A stretch of 64,000 bases of DNA from Anderseniella sp963700885 (GTDB taxonomy: Bacteria > Pseudomonadota > Alphaproteobacteria > Rhizobiales > Aestuariivirgaceae): the NCBI GenBank assembly GCA_963700885.1, contig CAVOZJ010000002.1, positions 62,001 through 126,000 of the forward strand. Direction: 5' to 3'. Both the position numbers and the translations under genes were made by a program. Position 1 is the first letter of the stretch; the number at the start of each line of letters is the position of its first letter. This document shows positions 41,093 to 50,977 of this stretch, one piece after another. The notes beneath the pieces were generated by a model. It worked only from the letters and a program-made list of their open reading frames with translations, searched no databases and was not told the origin of the DNA.

Positions 41093-42766
41093 ATGGCTTA
41101 TGTGATTGATCCAGATTTGCTTGGCAAGATGAACCTGCGCAAGGCCACGGATCCTGATGTGACTGGCCCATACGAGATTGTCATTCCTGAGCGGAGCAAC
41201 ATAGCGGCCGACACTGTCGGCAGATACGCAAGGGAGTTTCCGGACCGCCTGGCACTGGTTTTTGAAGAAGCCGATATGACGAGCCGGACCTGGACATTTG
41301 CGGAACTGGACAGCGTTGCCAGCAACCTGGCGCAATCGTTGAAAAACCTGGGCGTAACGCGCGGCGACCGTGTTGCCGTTCACACCGGCCTGCGGCCTGA
41401 AACCGGTATGTCGCATCTTGCGATTTACAAGCTGGGTGCGGTGGCTGTCACCCTGTCGCAGCTTTATGGCCCCGATACCCTCGACCACATCCTTAATCAT
41501 GCCGAGGCCAGGGTCATCATCACGCAGGACAAGGCGTGGGACAAATATCGCAACAGCCGTGAAAAATTTCCGACGCTGGAGCGGGTTATTATCGTGGGAC
41601 ATGCGTGCGGTGATGAGATTTCCTTCGATGATTGCCTGTCGGCCGATGGCTCAACTCTGCAACCGGTCGATACCGCATCGGACGAGCCTGCGCTGTTAAT
41701 GTACACGTCGGGCTCTACCGGCATGCCAAAGGGCATGCTGCACGGCCATCGCGTCCTGCAATCCTATATTCCCAGCCTCACGATGGCGTTCAACCTTGAC
41801 CGGGATGACCCGGAAGCCGTGTTCTGGTCGCCGGCTGACTGGGCCTGGGTCGGCGGCTTGCTGGACGCGCTGCTGATCGGCTGGGCGTTCGGCCACACGG
41901 TCGCGACAAGCGAGCACCGGTTTGACCCGGAATGGTGTTTCGGCTTCATGGCCCGGCAGAAGGTAACGCACACATTTTTGACACCTACCGCGCTCAAGCG
42001 CCTGGCTCAGGTCGAACAATCAGGAACGCGGCGGGACCTTGCATTGCGCGTTATCATTTCCGGTGGAGAGCAGTTGCCGGCTGCTGTTCTCAACTGGGCA
42101 GAGGACGAACTGGGCGTTGTGTGCAATGAGTTCTACGGTCTCACCGAAGTCAATCATCTCATCGGCTGTTGCAAAGCACTGTACCCGGCGCGGCCGGGAT
42201 CTATGGGCCTTGCCTATCCCGGACACGGAACCACAATTGTCGATGAGAAGGGGCGCGAACTGGGGGATGGAGAAGTCGGCGAGATTGTAACCCGCGGCGA
42301 TGACGCCACGCAGTTTCTCGGCTACTGGAAAGACAAGGAAAAATCGGCCGGCCTGCGGCTTGACGGGTGGTTGCGGACCAGGGACCTCGCCCTGAGGGAC
42401 AAGGATGGTTATTTCTGGTATCGCGGGCGATCAGACGATCTGATCAAGAGCGCCGGCTACCGCATTGGCCCCGCCGAGGTTGAGGACTGTCTGGCCCGCC
42501 ATCCGGCAATCGCCGAGGCGGCAGTGATAGGCAGTCCCGATGCCGAACGCGGCGCCATTGTAAAAGCCTTCGTGCGCCTGGTGGCAGGTGTCGAGGGATC
42601 GCCGGCGCTCACCAGAGAGCTGCAGGCGCATGTCAAAAGCCGGCTCGCCGCCTACAAATACCCCAGGGAAATCGAGTATGTTGACGATCTGGAGACGACC
42701 ACCAGTGGCAAGCTAAATCGCAAACTTCTGCGTGAACTTGAAGAGAAGCGGAAGGCTAACGTCTAG
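41093..42766 (+). CDS. AMP-forming acyl-CoA synthetase, second copy
   Basis: A 557-residue acyl-CoA synthetase similar along its length to the protein at 34595. It carries LLMYTSGSTGMPKGMLHG, CNEFYGLTEVNHLIG, YRGRSDDLIKSAGYRIGPAEVE and the catalytic Lys in TTSGKLNRKLLRE. It follows DUF35 by 40 nt. Two related synthetases in one operon suggest two acids, or one acid at the start of the pathway and a shorter one after cleavage. Confidence 0.91.
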   Translation: MAYVIDPDLLGKMNLRKATDPDVTGPYEIVIPERSNIAADTVGRYAREFPDRLALVFEEADMTSRTWTFAELDSVASNLAQSLKNLGVTRGDRVAVHTGLRPETGMSHLAIYKLGAVAVTLSQLYGPDTLDHILNHAEARVIITQDKAWDKYRNSREKFPTLERVIIVGHACGDEISFDDCLSADGSTLQPVDTASDEPALLMYTSGSTGMPKGMLHGHRVLQSYIPSLTMAFNLDRDDPEAVFWSPADWAWVGGLLDALLIGWAFGHTVATSEHRFDPEWCFGFMARQKVTHTFLTPTALKRLAQVEQSGTRRDLALRVIISGGEQLPAAVLNWAEDELGVVCNEFYGLTEVNHLIGCCKALYPARPGSMGLAYPGHGTTIVDEKGRELGDGEVGEIVTRGDDATQFLGYWKDKEKSAGLRLDGWLRTRDLALRDKDGYFWYRGRSDDLIKSAGYRIGPAEVEDCLARHPAIAEAAVIGSPDAERGAIVKAFVRLVAGVEGSPALTRELQAHVKSRLAAYKYPREIEYVDDLETTTSGKLNRKLLRELEEKRKANV

Positions 42767-42767
42767 A

Positions 42768-43211
42768 TCAGGCACAGCCGTCATATTTCATGCACAACCA
42801 GAAAATGCCATTGCCGTAGCCATGACGCAGTGTGCACTGTCCGCTCACATAGGAACACCGTTCAAGTGATGGTCCAAAGCCTCCAAAGACAACTGTATCG
42901 TCGATCTGCCACCATGCGCTGCGATACCAGTATTTACCGTCATAATAGCTGTAGCCAGCTCGGCGGTTCAGGTAGCGGGGTCCGTGAATGTCACGATTGT
43001 ACCGGGCATAACCGTTGCGGTTGGCGCGGCCATTGCCTGCTCGCTGAGCCACCTTTGTGACAGATACCTCAACCTTGTCACCCTGGATCAGTTGCTGGAT
43101 GGGCACACTGGAAACCGGTGCAGCAGAAGCCGGCCCCGTTGGCGCCAGCATTGTCAAACCACCGAATGCAAACAGTATTGGTACCAGGATTGGCCTGACC
43201 AACTTTTTCAT
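42768..43211 (-). CDS. Small secreted protein, Tyr/Arg/Gly-rich, unknown
   Basis: The ATG at 43211 follows GAAGGAGA. The 147-residue product has an N-terminal hydrophobic signal likely cut after ASA. The mature part is rich in Tyr, Arg, Asn and Gly and ends with four Cys (LERCSYVSGQC, WLCMKYDGC). No family recognised. It is convergent with, and only 2 nt from, the second acyl-CoA synthetase gene. Confidence 0.75.
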   Translation of the reverse strand: MKKLVRPILVPILFAFGGLTMLAPTGPASAAPVSSVPIQQLIQGDKVEVSVTKVAQRAGNGRANRNGYARYNRDIHGPRYLNRRAGYSYYDGKYWYRSAWWQIDDTVVFGGFGPSLERCSYVSGQCTLRHGYGNGIFWLCMKYDGCA

Positions 43212-43706
43212 GGATATCTCCTTCAACAGACGGCTAAACGCGACTCGCAAGCATGGTTGCTGATTGAGACCGGGGTTTCAACACCAAATTCCCCTTGCGT
43301 TCTATTTTGCGGTAAGGCATTTGCAAAAAAATCGGCGATCTCTGGAATTGAGCAGTTTTCCAGCATTTATACCGGATCCAAATTTGACGTGCTGGAATGT
43401 GTGCGTAATAGTATAGCGACGCCAGAATAATGCAGGAAGTCCCGGCGTCAGACGCCCGATTTGAAGGCCGCCGGTATAAGCTGTACACCTCATCTCAGGC
43501 CGGACGTAGAATCCGTGTTCGATGTCATGCGGGCGAGAAATGTAGATGCACAATTATTCGAAGATACACGCGATGCTGACGCCTGGTTGCGGCAAACCTG
43601 AGGCTGGAAACCGGTTTGATACCGATCACTTGCCCAAACCGGACTTTACGCGCGGTCCGGCGCGGCGGTTTTGCCGGGTTCGGCCCACACTGGAATTGCA
43701 CACCAG
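43212..43706. other. 495-nt stretch without a convincing gene
   Basis: Lies between the small secreted protein's start and the end of cyoD. The short open frames here lack ribosome sites or overlap cyoD on the other strand. It should hold the promoter for the leftward secreted-protein gene and the 3' end of the cyo transcript. No clear repeat or hairpin with T-run was seen. Confidence 0.6.
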
Positions 43707-44012
43707 CTACATCCGCATGCCAAGATTGCCGATGATCCACATTGTGCCGCCTGCCATGATGGACAGCAGCAGGATCGAAAACAGGATCAGCAGCAGATCC
43801 TCGCGCTTCTGGCGGGTCAGGTCTATATGCAGGAAGAAGCGAAACTGCACTGCCAACTGCGCCAGCGCGCAGATACCAAGGATGCCTGCGGCTGTCGAAT
43901 AGCCGGCTTTTCCCCAGAAGATCAGCGCGAACGGGCAGAGGGTCAGCCCGAGAGCAAGAACAAAGCCGGCAAGGTAGCCGCGCAACTCGCGCCGGTAATC
44001 CAGATCGTTCAT
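43707..44012 (-). CDS. cyoD: Cytochrome o ubiquinol oxidase subunit IV
   Basis: The ATG at 44012 opens MNDLDYRRELRGYLAGFVLA; a longer frame upstream is only a shadow of cyoC. The 101 residues have three membrane segments, with AQLAVQFRFFLHID as in CyoD. It overlaps cyoC by 4 nt and is the last gene of the leftward cyoABCD operon; no cyoE haem O synthase follows here. Confidence 0.93.
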   Translation of the reverse strand: MNDLDYRRELRGYLAGFVLALGLTLCPFALIFWGKAGYSTAAGILGICALAQLAVQFRFFLHIDLTRQKREDLLLILFSILLLSIMAGGTMWIIGNLGMRM

Positions 44013-44626
44013 CGCGCCAGCCCTCCAAGATAGACGATGGTGAAAATTCCGATCCAGATGAGGTCGAGAAAATGCCAGAAAAGACCCAACCGCAGGAGTC
44101 GCGTCTTGACCAGTGGGATCATTCCGAAAATCCGTATCTGGACCAGCATGACGATGATCCATAGGCATCCTGCAGACACATGCAGACCGTGCAGCGGCAC
44201 CAGCCCCCAGAAGGCCGACAGGAAACCGCTGCGCGCAGGTACAGCGCCCATGCCCATCATGTTCGTGAAGTCTCGCGCCTCCAAGGTCAGAAAGCCGAGT
44301 CCGAGGAGGAGTGTTATGCCAAGCCACAGTGTGATCTGCCCGCGGCCGTGCTCATGGCGCAAGGTCAGGGATGCCATGCCGAAGGTCAGGCTGCTGGTGA
44401 GCAGGATCACAGTCTGCAGGAACACACTCGCCAGATCGAATATCTGTTTCGGTCCCGGCCCTCCCGCCATTCCGGCCGGATTTGCCATGGTGACATAGGT
44501 GGCGAACAGCAGCCCGAAGATAATGAGATCACTCATCAGGAAAACCCAGAAGCCGAACACCGGTCTTTCGGCCTGGTCATGTGCTTCGCCATGGTGAGTG
44601 CCAAGATTTATGCCGGGATGTTTCAT
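44009..44626 (-). CDS. cyoC: Cytochrome o ubiquinol oxidase subunit III
   Basis: A 205-residue subunit with five membrane segments. It opens with a short lead, then DQAERPVFGFWVFLMSDLIIFGLLF split over two segments, and later GLVPLHGLHVSAGCLWI, the family signature. Overlaps both cyoB and cyoD by 4 nt. Confidence 0.95.
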   Translation of the reverse strand: MKHPGINLGTHHGEAHDQAERPVFGFWVFLMSDLIIFGLLFATYVTMANPAGMAGGPGPKQIFDLASVFLQTVILLTSSLTFGMASLTLRHEHGRGQITLWLGITLLLGLGFLTLEARDFTNMMGMGAVPARSGFLSAFWGLVPLHGLHVSAGCLWIIVMLVQIRIFGMIPLVKTRLLRLGLFWHFLDLIWIGIFTIVYLGGLAR

Positions 44627-46731
44627 TGCGCAGCCGCCAGCGTCCGGGGCGTCTCGAGGATGGCAACGCCCTGATTGATGGCATCAGTCTCGCGGTCCCG
44701 CTTGACGGGTTGCGCTGCATTGATCCGGGCGAGCCATTCACGATGCTCGCCTGCTATCTCTGCAGCCGGGATTGTCTGTGTCGTATGGAGCAAAAAGGTA
44801 CGGGCGAGGAACGCGGCCAAGATTGCCAGTGCCGACAGCACAGCCAGCCACCAGACATACCAGACCAGTGCCAGGCCAAGCGCCGTCGCGGCGATGCATA
44901 TGACCATGCCGAGTGAGGTGTTTTTCGGCAACGTGATATCCTGGTAATTCGCTGCTTCGGCAAAGGCGCGCCCGCCCGCCTTGGCCGCTGCGAAGTCATC
45001 CCTTGCCTCCACATTCGGGACGACAGCAAAATTATAGTGCGGCGGCGGTGACGCGGTTGCCCATTCCAGCGTCCGGCCGTTCCATGGGTCACCCAGGGGG
45101 CAGGCCAGCCTGTCGCGATTTTTTACGCTGACCCAAAGCTGGAAAACCAGCGTCAACAACGCCGCCAGGATCAGCACCGCGCCGAACACCGCAACCTGCG
45201 TGAAGGGGACGAATGCCGGGTCGGCAAAGCTGGCCGAGCGGCGCGGCATCCCCATCAGCCCAAGGATGTAGAGCGGAAAGAAGGTGAATGAAAATCCGAA
45301 GATCCAGAGCAATGCCGTGACGCGCCCCCACCCTTCGTGAAGGCGAAATCCGAAGGCCTTGGGAAACCAGTAATGATAACCCGCCAGCACGCCAAACAGC
45401 ACACCTGGAATGATGACGTTGTGGAAGTGCGCAACCAGGAACAAGGTGTTGTGGACCTGGTATGAAATTGTCGGATTGGCGAGAACGACACCGGTTAGCC
45501 CGCCGATCACGAACAGGACGAAAAAGCCGGTCGCGTAGATCATCGGCACAGTCATCCTGATCCGTCCGCGAAACATCGTCGCCATCCAGTCATAGACCTT
45601 TACCCCCGTCGGCACCGCGATGCACATTGAGGCAATGCCAAAGGCGATATTGACATTGGCGCTTTGTCCCATGGTGAAGAAATGATGCAGCCAGACCGTG
45701 AAGCTGAGGACCGAAATCGCCATTGTCGCGCAAACCAGGGACACATAGCCGTAAAGCCGCTTGCCTGAGAAAGTCGCGATGACCTCGGAGAAAATGCCAT
45801 AGCAGGGCAGGATCAGGATATAGACTTCAGGGTGACCGAACAGCCAGAACAGATTGGCGTAGTTCATCATGTTGCCGCCAAGGTCATTGGTAAAGAAGTG
45901 AAAATCGAGATAGCGGTCGGCGGCCAGCATCAGTGTGACGACCGTCAGCGGCGGCATGGCGAAAACCATGATGATCGCTGTGCAGAGCACGGTCCAGGCA
46001 AACAACGGCATGCGAAACAGGAACATGCCCGGCGCGCGTTCCTTGAAGATCGTAACGGCAAAGTTGATACCCGTCAGTGTCGAACCGATGCCTGCTATGG
46101 CGACACACCAGATCCAGTAATCCGGCCCCGGACCGGGATTGAAGGCATATCCGGTATAGGGTGGATAGGCTGTCCAGCCGCCGGTCGAGAATTTCCCGAG
46201 AGGCAGGCTTATCATGACAAGAGCCGCGCCGGCGGCAGTCAACCCCAGACTGATCTGGTTCATCACCGGGAAGGACATGTCACGCGCGCCAATCTGCAAT
46301 GGCAGGACGTAATTGATCAGCCCGGCGATAAATGGCATCGCCACGAAGAAAATCATGATCGTGCCGTGGGTGCTGAACAATTCGGCGAAATGGTCCGGTT
46401 TCAGGAACCCCCCGCCCAACCCGGCGGCCTGCTGCGCGCGCATGAGGGCTCCCTCGAGCACGCCCCGCGTCATCATCACAAGCGCCAGGACGCAATACAT
46501 GATGCCAATGCGCTTGTGGTCGGTACTCGTCAGCCAGTCCGTCCACAGGGACTTCCATGCGCCCAGCCAGGTGATGAAGGCTGCTACAAAAATGGCGCCG
46601 GCGATCACCGCCATGCCGGCGCCAGCGCCTATCAACTCGCTGGCTGTCGGGTTCTGCATCGCCTGCCAGACCGGCAGCGAGGACAGTTCGAGGCGGCCGA
46701 AAAACCAGTTGCCTGCCTGGTCGGAAGTCAT
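44623..46731 (-). CDS. cyoB: Cytochrome o ubiquinol oxidase subunit I
   Basis: Catalytic haem-copper subunit that reduces oxygen with quinol and pumps protons. The 702 residues have the full ligand set: low-spin haem His in STHGTIMIFF, the Cu-B His and cross-linked Tyr in GHPEVYILILP, the His pair in VWLHHFFTMG, and the haem His pair in VAHFHNVIIPG. About 15 membrane segments are present, as usual for CyoB, and a C-terminal extension ends near IAGEHREWLARINA. No disruption. Confidence 0.96.
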   Translation of the reverse strand: MTSDQAGNWFFGRLELSSLPVWQAMQNPTASELIGAGAGMAVIAGAIFVAAFITWLGAWKSLWTDWLTSTDHKRIGIMYCVLALVMMTRGVLEGALMRAQQAAGLGGGFLKPDHFAELFSTHGTIMIFFVAMPFIAGLINYVLPLQIGARDMSFPVMNQISLGLTAAGAALVMISLPLGKFSTGGWTAYPPYTGYAFNPGPGPDYWIWCVAIAGIGSTLTGINFAVTIFKERAPGMFLFRMPLFAWTVLCTAIIMVFAMPPLTVVTLMLAADRYLDFHFFTNDLGGNMMNYANLFWLFGHPEVYILILPCYGIFSEVIATFSGKRLYGYVSLVCATMAISVLSFTVWLHHFFTMGQSANVNIAFGIASMCIAVPTGVKVYDWMATMFRGRIRMTVPMIYATGFFVLFVIGGLTGVVLANPTISYQVHNTLFLVAHFHNVIIPGVLFGVLAGYHYWFPKAFGFRLHEGWGRVTALLWIFGFSFTFFPLYILGLMGMPRRSASFADPAFVPFTQVAVFGAVLILAALLTLVFQLWVSVKNRDRLACPLGDPWNGRTLEWATASPPPHYNFAVVPNVEARDDFAAAKAGGRAFAEAANYQDITLPKNTSLGMVICIAATALGLALVWYVWWLAVLSALAILAAFLARTFLLHTTQTIPAAEIAGEHREWLARINAAQPVKRDRETDAINQGVAILETPRTLAAAQ

Positions 46732-47714
46732 TGGCTTTCTCCCTTGTTCGATCCTGATGGGAGGTAACCCACGGCACCGGGCTGCCGGGCTGGAGGCACA
46801 GCGACGCCGCCGTGATAGCGATGAATGATCCTGTCAAAAAGCTCTGGTTCAACCAGATTGAAGTAGACAACGCCTGCAGGCATGTCCGGCGACCCGAACT
46901 TTGCATGCGCCTGCGCCCCGGTAGAAGGCGCTGCAAGGCGGCCATAGGTCTGCGCATCAAGCGGCACACCGTGCGATTTGACCCTGGCCACCCAATCAGC
47001 AAAGGCCTGGCGCGTCATGGCTATGGTATCGAATTTCTGTTCGGTGAAACCGCTTCCGTTGAACTGGGTGTTTTCGCCTTCGAACCTGCCGGGTGCGCCG
47101 GCAAGAACATGAAGCTTTGTCCGCATCCCCGGCATTGCATAGATCTGGCCAGCCAGTGCGCTGATCATGAAAGATTGCATCACCGTGTCAGTGGTCAGAT
47201 CCAGCGACACGGACGCGCCCGCCGGAAAATTCAGTTGATTGACAGTGGCGATGTTAAAATCGGGATAGATGAACAGCCATTTCCAGTCGAGCCCCACCAC
47301 CTGGACGTTTACAGGTTCCTCGGGGGACGCCAGGGGTTTGTAGGGATCGAGCGCTCTCGTACTGTGCCAGAGCTGGGTCGAAAGCACCGTGACAAGCAGG
47401 AACGGGACACCCCACATCACGATATCCAGCCAGCCCGAAAATTCCCAGTCCGGTGTGTAGCGCGCCTTGCGGTTGGCGTATCGATAACGCCAGAGCAGGA
47501 CCGGTACCAGCACAAGCACCGGCAGCACCGCAATCATCGTCAGGGCCACGACTTCGCTCAGGTGCGCGCGCTGTGCAGCAGCGATGGGTCCTGCAGGATC
47601 AAGGAAACTCGCCCGTTCCTCACTGCATGCTGCCAGAAAAAGACAGGCAAAGCTCGTCATTACGGCGGATCCCCTGGCGAACTGGCATGGCTTGCTGTTG
47701 TCCGGGCACATCAT
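46728..47714 (-). CDS. cyoA: Cytochrome o ubiquinol oxidase subunit II
   Basis: A 328-residue lipoprotein subunit. A lipobox LAAC follows the signal peptide; two membrane segments lead to a periplasmic cupredoxin domain with VQVVGLDWKWLFIYPD and SFMISALAGQIYAMPGM. The CuA ligands of cytochrome c oxidases are missing, confirming quinol rather than cytochrome c as donor. Start of the leftward cyoABCD operon; overlaps cyoB by 4 nt. Confidence 0.95.
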   Translation of the reverse strand: MMCPDNSKPCQFARGSAVMTSFACLFLAACSEERASFLDPAGPIAAAQRAHLSEVVALTMIAVLPVLVLVPVLLWRYRYANRKARYTPDWEFSGWLDIVMWGVPFLLVTVLSTQLWHSTRALDPYKPLASPEEPVNVQVVGLDWKWLFIYPDFNIATVNQLNFPAGASVSLDLTTDTVMQSFMISALAGQIYAMPGMRTKLHVLAGAPGRFEGENTQFNGSGFTEQKFDTIAMTRQAFADWVARVKSHGVPLDAQTYGRLAAPSTGAQAHAKFGSPDMPAGVVYFNLVEPELFDRIIHRYHGGVAVPPARQPGAVGYLPSGSNKGESQ

Positions 47715-48120
47715 TCAGCCTCCAGAGTACCGGCGCCAACCGGTGCCGACTTTCACACAGTTCGGATCGTTCGACCAGACTTAAGCTGTTCAATCGACTG
47801 AAATCGCGTAATTGCAGTGAAAACGAGCGTGACCGAGCAGGCTCCGGCGAGAGCCCGGTCCACCCTGCTTTCTGGAGAGTTTCAATCTGCGAAACCACAG
47901 CTGCCATGGTATTTTCTCTCCTGCCTGACCTGCTTCTGCCACCTTTTTGCAGTACGGGACATGACATCGCCAATTTCCATTGTCTGGTGCCGAAGAATTA
48001 ATTGCCCGGCAGCTTGCGTTTTTGGTTTTTGGCTATGGCCATGCGGATTTTGATGGGGTAAATCATGGGTCATCTGCAAGGCGTTTTGCCTGGTTTTTTG
48101 AGGCTTGCAACGGAGGGGAT
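47715..48120. other. 406-nt intergenic region between cyoA and a divergent outer-membrane protein gene
   Basis: No convincing gene is seen. It should contain the cyo promoter (leftward) and that of the gene at 48121 (rightward), whose ribosome site GGAGG is visible at about 48111-48115. No clear operator palindrome was found by eye. Confidence 0.6.
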
Positions 48121-48939
48121 ATGTTGAACAAGTTGTCATGCAATACTGCATTTGGCGCCGCATTACTGGCAATGTCGTTGGGTATCGGTTCAACCACTGC
48201 CTCGGCCGATGACTCAGAACTGACAAAACAGCTTGCCAACCCGATTTCATCGCTTATTTCCGTCCCGATCCAGATGAACTATGACACCAATATCGGCCCG
48301 GACGAGACAGGCGACCGGTTCCAGGCCAATGTGCAGCCGGTTATCCCCTGGGCGATCAATGACGACTGGAACGTGATCTCACGCACCATCGTTCCAATCA
48401 CCTGGCAGAACGACATTCTGAGCGAAACGTCAGGACAGCAGTATTACCTGGGCGACACGCTGCAGAGCTTTTTCTTTTCTCCACAGGAGGCCGGTCCGCT
48501 CGGCATTATCTGGGGAATTGGTCCGGCTCTGCTGCTGCCGACCGGTACAGATCCCCTGCTGAGCCAGGGCCAGGTTGGCCTGGGTCCGACCTTTGTTGCA
48601 CTGAAGCAGGGCAATGGCTGGACAGGTGGCTTCCTGATGAACCATATATTTGGTCTGGGTGATCATGCAACCAAGGACACCATAGACTCAACCTATGTTC
48701 AGCCCTTCCTGTCATACTCGCAGGCAGGGTGGACCTATTCGGTGAACACCGAACTGACATACAACTGGAATGATGACCAGTGGACTGGTCCGGTCAATTT
48801 TCAGATTGCGAAGCTCATGATGATGGGTCATCAACCGGTTCAGCTTTTTGGCGCCGTCAAGTACTGGGCGCTGGACGCAGACTCCACGCCGCATGATTTC
48901 GGGGCACGGTTCGGGGCAACATTCCTGTTCCCGAACTGA
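48121..48939 (+). CDS. Outer-membrane beta-barrel 'transporter' family protein (neuromedin-U-like)
   Basis: The ATG at 48121 follows CGGAGGGG; a longer frame to 47980 has no ribosome site. The 272 residues start with a signal peptide cut near TASA, then alternate short hydrophobic and polar strands ending in Phe-Pro-Asn, as in a beta-barrel. NPISSLISVPIQMNYDTNIGP and PLGIIWGIGPALLLPTGTD match proteins annotated as transporter/neuromedin U in proteobacteria. Function unknown. Convergent with the multihaem cytochrome gene, 9 nt apart. Confidence 0.8.
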   Translation: MLNKLSCNTAFGAALLAMSLGIGSTTASADDSELTKQLANPISSLISVPIQMNYDTNIGPDETGDRFQANVQPVIPWAINDDWNVISRTIVPITWQNDILSETSGQQYYLGDTLQSFFFSPQEAGPLGIIWGIGPALLLPTGTDPLLSQGQVGLGPTFVALKQGNGWTGGFLMNHIFGLGDHATKDTIDSTYVQPFLSYSQAGWTYSVNTELTYNWNDDQWTGPVNFQIAKLMMMGHQPVQLFGAVKYWALDADSTPHDFGARFGATFLFPN

Positions 48940-48948
48940 TACCAGATC

Positions 48949-50943
48949 TCAGTTCTTCCTACCCTTGCGAACTTCATTCAGTGTCTGATAGATCGCGATA
49001 CTGTCGGGGTTTGCCTTGCCCGCCTTCTCGAGGATTGAAATTGCTTCGTCTGTTCGTTCGAAGGCGGCCAGGATGCGTGCCTGCATGATCCAGGCCTGTT
49101 CCAGCTGCGGGTCCATTTCGGTCGCCTCGCGAAACGCCGCACCGGCCGCCTCGAACTGCCTGGTAGTCAACGCCACACCGGCCAGAGCCATTTGTGTTTC
49201 GGGAAAGTCCGAAGTGGCTTTCAGGCTTGCCCTGTATTCGCTCATGGCCGTCTCAAACCACCCGGAGTAACGGTCGGGAAGACGGGCAATCGGTGCATCG
49301 AGCAGGTTGCGTGCAGTTTCGATCCGGACGGACCGCACAGGGTCATCCAGCAGTTCGATAAGTCTCACAACGCGGTCCTGCGGATTGGCACCGCGCTGCA
49401 CACCGATGGCAGCACGGCGAACCAGGGGATCAGCATCACCGAGATGGACTGCCGCCGCCTCGGCGGAGGCTTCAGATGAAACTGCTGCCAGTGCAGCCAA
49501 CGCGCTTGCCCTGATAATTGCAGGCTTTTGCATGTCGGCTGCCAGCGCCAGCAGCTTGCCGGGAACCGGAATGCCTTGCCAGGCAGGCGCCAGCACATCG
49601 GCAAAGTGTGGCTGGCCTATCCGGCTTTGCGGAAACCGCGACCTGATCTCATCTGCAGCCCATTTGGCTGTCTTGTCTGCATGACAGTCCGAGCAGGCAT
49701 TGGGAACACCGTGTTTCTCGCTCAGATCCGGCCGGGGAACCTGGAAACTGTGATCGCGGCGCTTGTCTATGCCCATGTAGGTTTCAGTGCGCATGTGGCA
49801 GCTCACACAGGCAGCGCCCGAAGATCCGGCTTCATGAAAGTGATGATCCCTGCTGTCATAATTTGCCTTCGTGAGGCTCGGGAACGCGGGATTGCCGGCG
49901 GGCGAGTGGCATTGGGTGCACACTGCATTGCCCTCGGCCTTCAATGTTGCTGAATGGGGGTCGTGACAACTGGAACATCGCACACCCTTCTGGTTCATCT
50001 TCGATTGCAGGAACGATCCGTAAACATAGACCTCGTCGCGGACCTGTCCGTCCGGGTGGTAAAGCCCATCACGCAGATGCGCCAGGCCATAGTGGTTATC
50101 ATAGTCAGATCCCGGCACCGGCATGTCCGGATCGATCTGGGACCGCCTGGAGTGGCATACCGCGCACTGCTCCATTTCCGGAGACGCTCCTGCTTCAGTA
50201 AAGTTCATCGTCAGACCGGTCTTGCCGACACCTGTCCAGGCTGACGGATCAAAACTTCCGGGCTTGTCTGCCCAGCCGGCATGTGCCTCGCCCGGACCAT
50301 GGCAGGCTTCGCAACCAACTCCAATTTCTGCCTGTGTGCTGGCATAGGTTTTCTGCTGGGGAAGGTAAGCCTTTTTGAACCCGGTGGCGTGGCACTCGGC
50401 GCAGCGGGCATTCCAGGATTTGTAGGGTCCGCTCCAGTGCAGGCCATTGCTGGAGGGCAGGTCCTGGTCCGGATAAAGATGATACCACTGCTTCTTCAGC
50501 ACATCCCAGGCGGTATCCAGTGCCTGTACCCCCCCGGGCCGGGTTTCAACCAGGTACTGTTGCAGTGGCGCAATCCCAACCACGCCCTTTACATCATAAT
50601 CGGTTTGCGCGCCATCTGGTCCATCCGTGGAAACCCTTAGCCTGTCACCGTCGCGATAGAACCGGCTGACCACGCCCTTGTGGGAAAAAGTCTCGCCGGA
50701 AAACGGAGCAAGCACATGACCGTCTCGAGGAAGAGTCCACGCCAGGTCATGGTGCGATCCCTTCCAGGCGGACAATTCTTCCTTGTGGCATGCACCGCAA
50801 CGCTGTGAGCCGATAAAGGCGGGTTCCTGCGCTGCAGCGGCATCTGCTCCGGTTAACAGGAGTGACAACAGGGTCCCGATTATTGCTGAAGCGATGTGCA
50901 TGGGTAAAGAGAGCGTTTTCAATCTCATTCCTGTTCGTTTCAT
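48949..50943 (-). CDS. Octahaem c-type cytochrome with HEAT and TPR-like C-terminal repeats
   Basis: Eight CxxCH haem-binding motifs are visible: CGACH, CAECH, CEACH, CAVCH, CSSCH, CTQCH, CVSCH and CSDCH, all in the first two thirds. After them lies an Ala-rich HEAT-like region (ALAALAAVSSEASAEAAAVHL) and then TPR-like helices near the end (QMALAGVALTTRQFEAAGAA). The ATG at 50943 or 50928 precedes a signal anchor cut near DAAAA; a longer start to 51078 would overlap the next gene. A periplasmic redox protein of about 664 residues; its donor and acceptor are unknown. Confidence 0.88.
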   Translation of the reverse strand: MKRTGMRLKTLSLPMHIASAIIGTLLSLLLTGADAAAAQEPAFIGSQRCGACHKEELSAWKGSHHDLAWTLPRDGHVLAPFSGETFSHKGVVSRFYRDGDRLRVSTDGPDGAQTDYDVKGVVGIAPLQQYLVETRPGGVQALDTAWDVLKKQWYHLYPDQDLPSSNGLHWSGPYKSWNARCAECHATGFKKAYLPQQKTYASTQAEIGVGCEACHGPGEAHAGWADKPGSFDPSAWTGVGKTGLTMNFTEAGASPEMEQCAVCHSRRSQIDPDMPVPGSDYDNHYGLAHLRDGLYHPDGQVRDEVYVYGSFLQSKMNQKGVRCSSCHDPHSATLKAEGNAVCTQCHSPAGNPAFPSLTKANYDSRDHHFHEAGSSGAACVSCHMRTETYMGIDKRRDHSFQVPRPDLSEKHGVPNACSDCHADKTAKWAADEIRSRFPQSRIGQPHFADVLAPAWQGIPVPGKLLALAADMQKPAIIRASALAALAAVSSEASAEAAAVHLGDADPLVRRAAIGVQRGANPQDRVVRLIELLDDPVRSVRIETARNLLDAPIARLPDRYSGWFETAMSEYRASLKATSDFPETQMALAGVALTTRQFEAAGAAFREATEMDPQLEQAWIMQARILAAFERTDEAISILEKAGKANPDSIAIYQTLNEVRKGRKN

Positions 50944-50977
50944 CCAAGGCTGAACAAATTTCCTGAGGATATGAAAA

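Noticed and set aside
45832..46767. A 311-codon rightward open frame
   Set aside because: Antisense to cyoB, whose haem and copper ligands are all present in the other strand.
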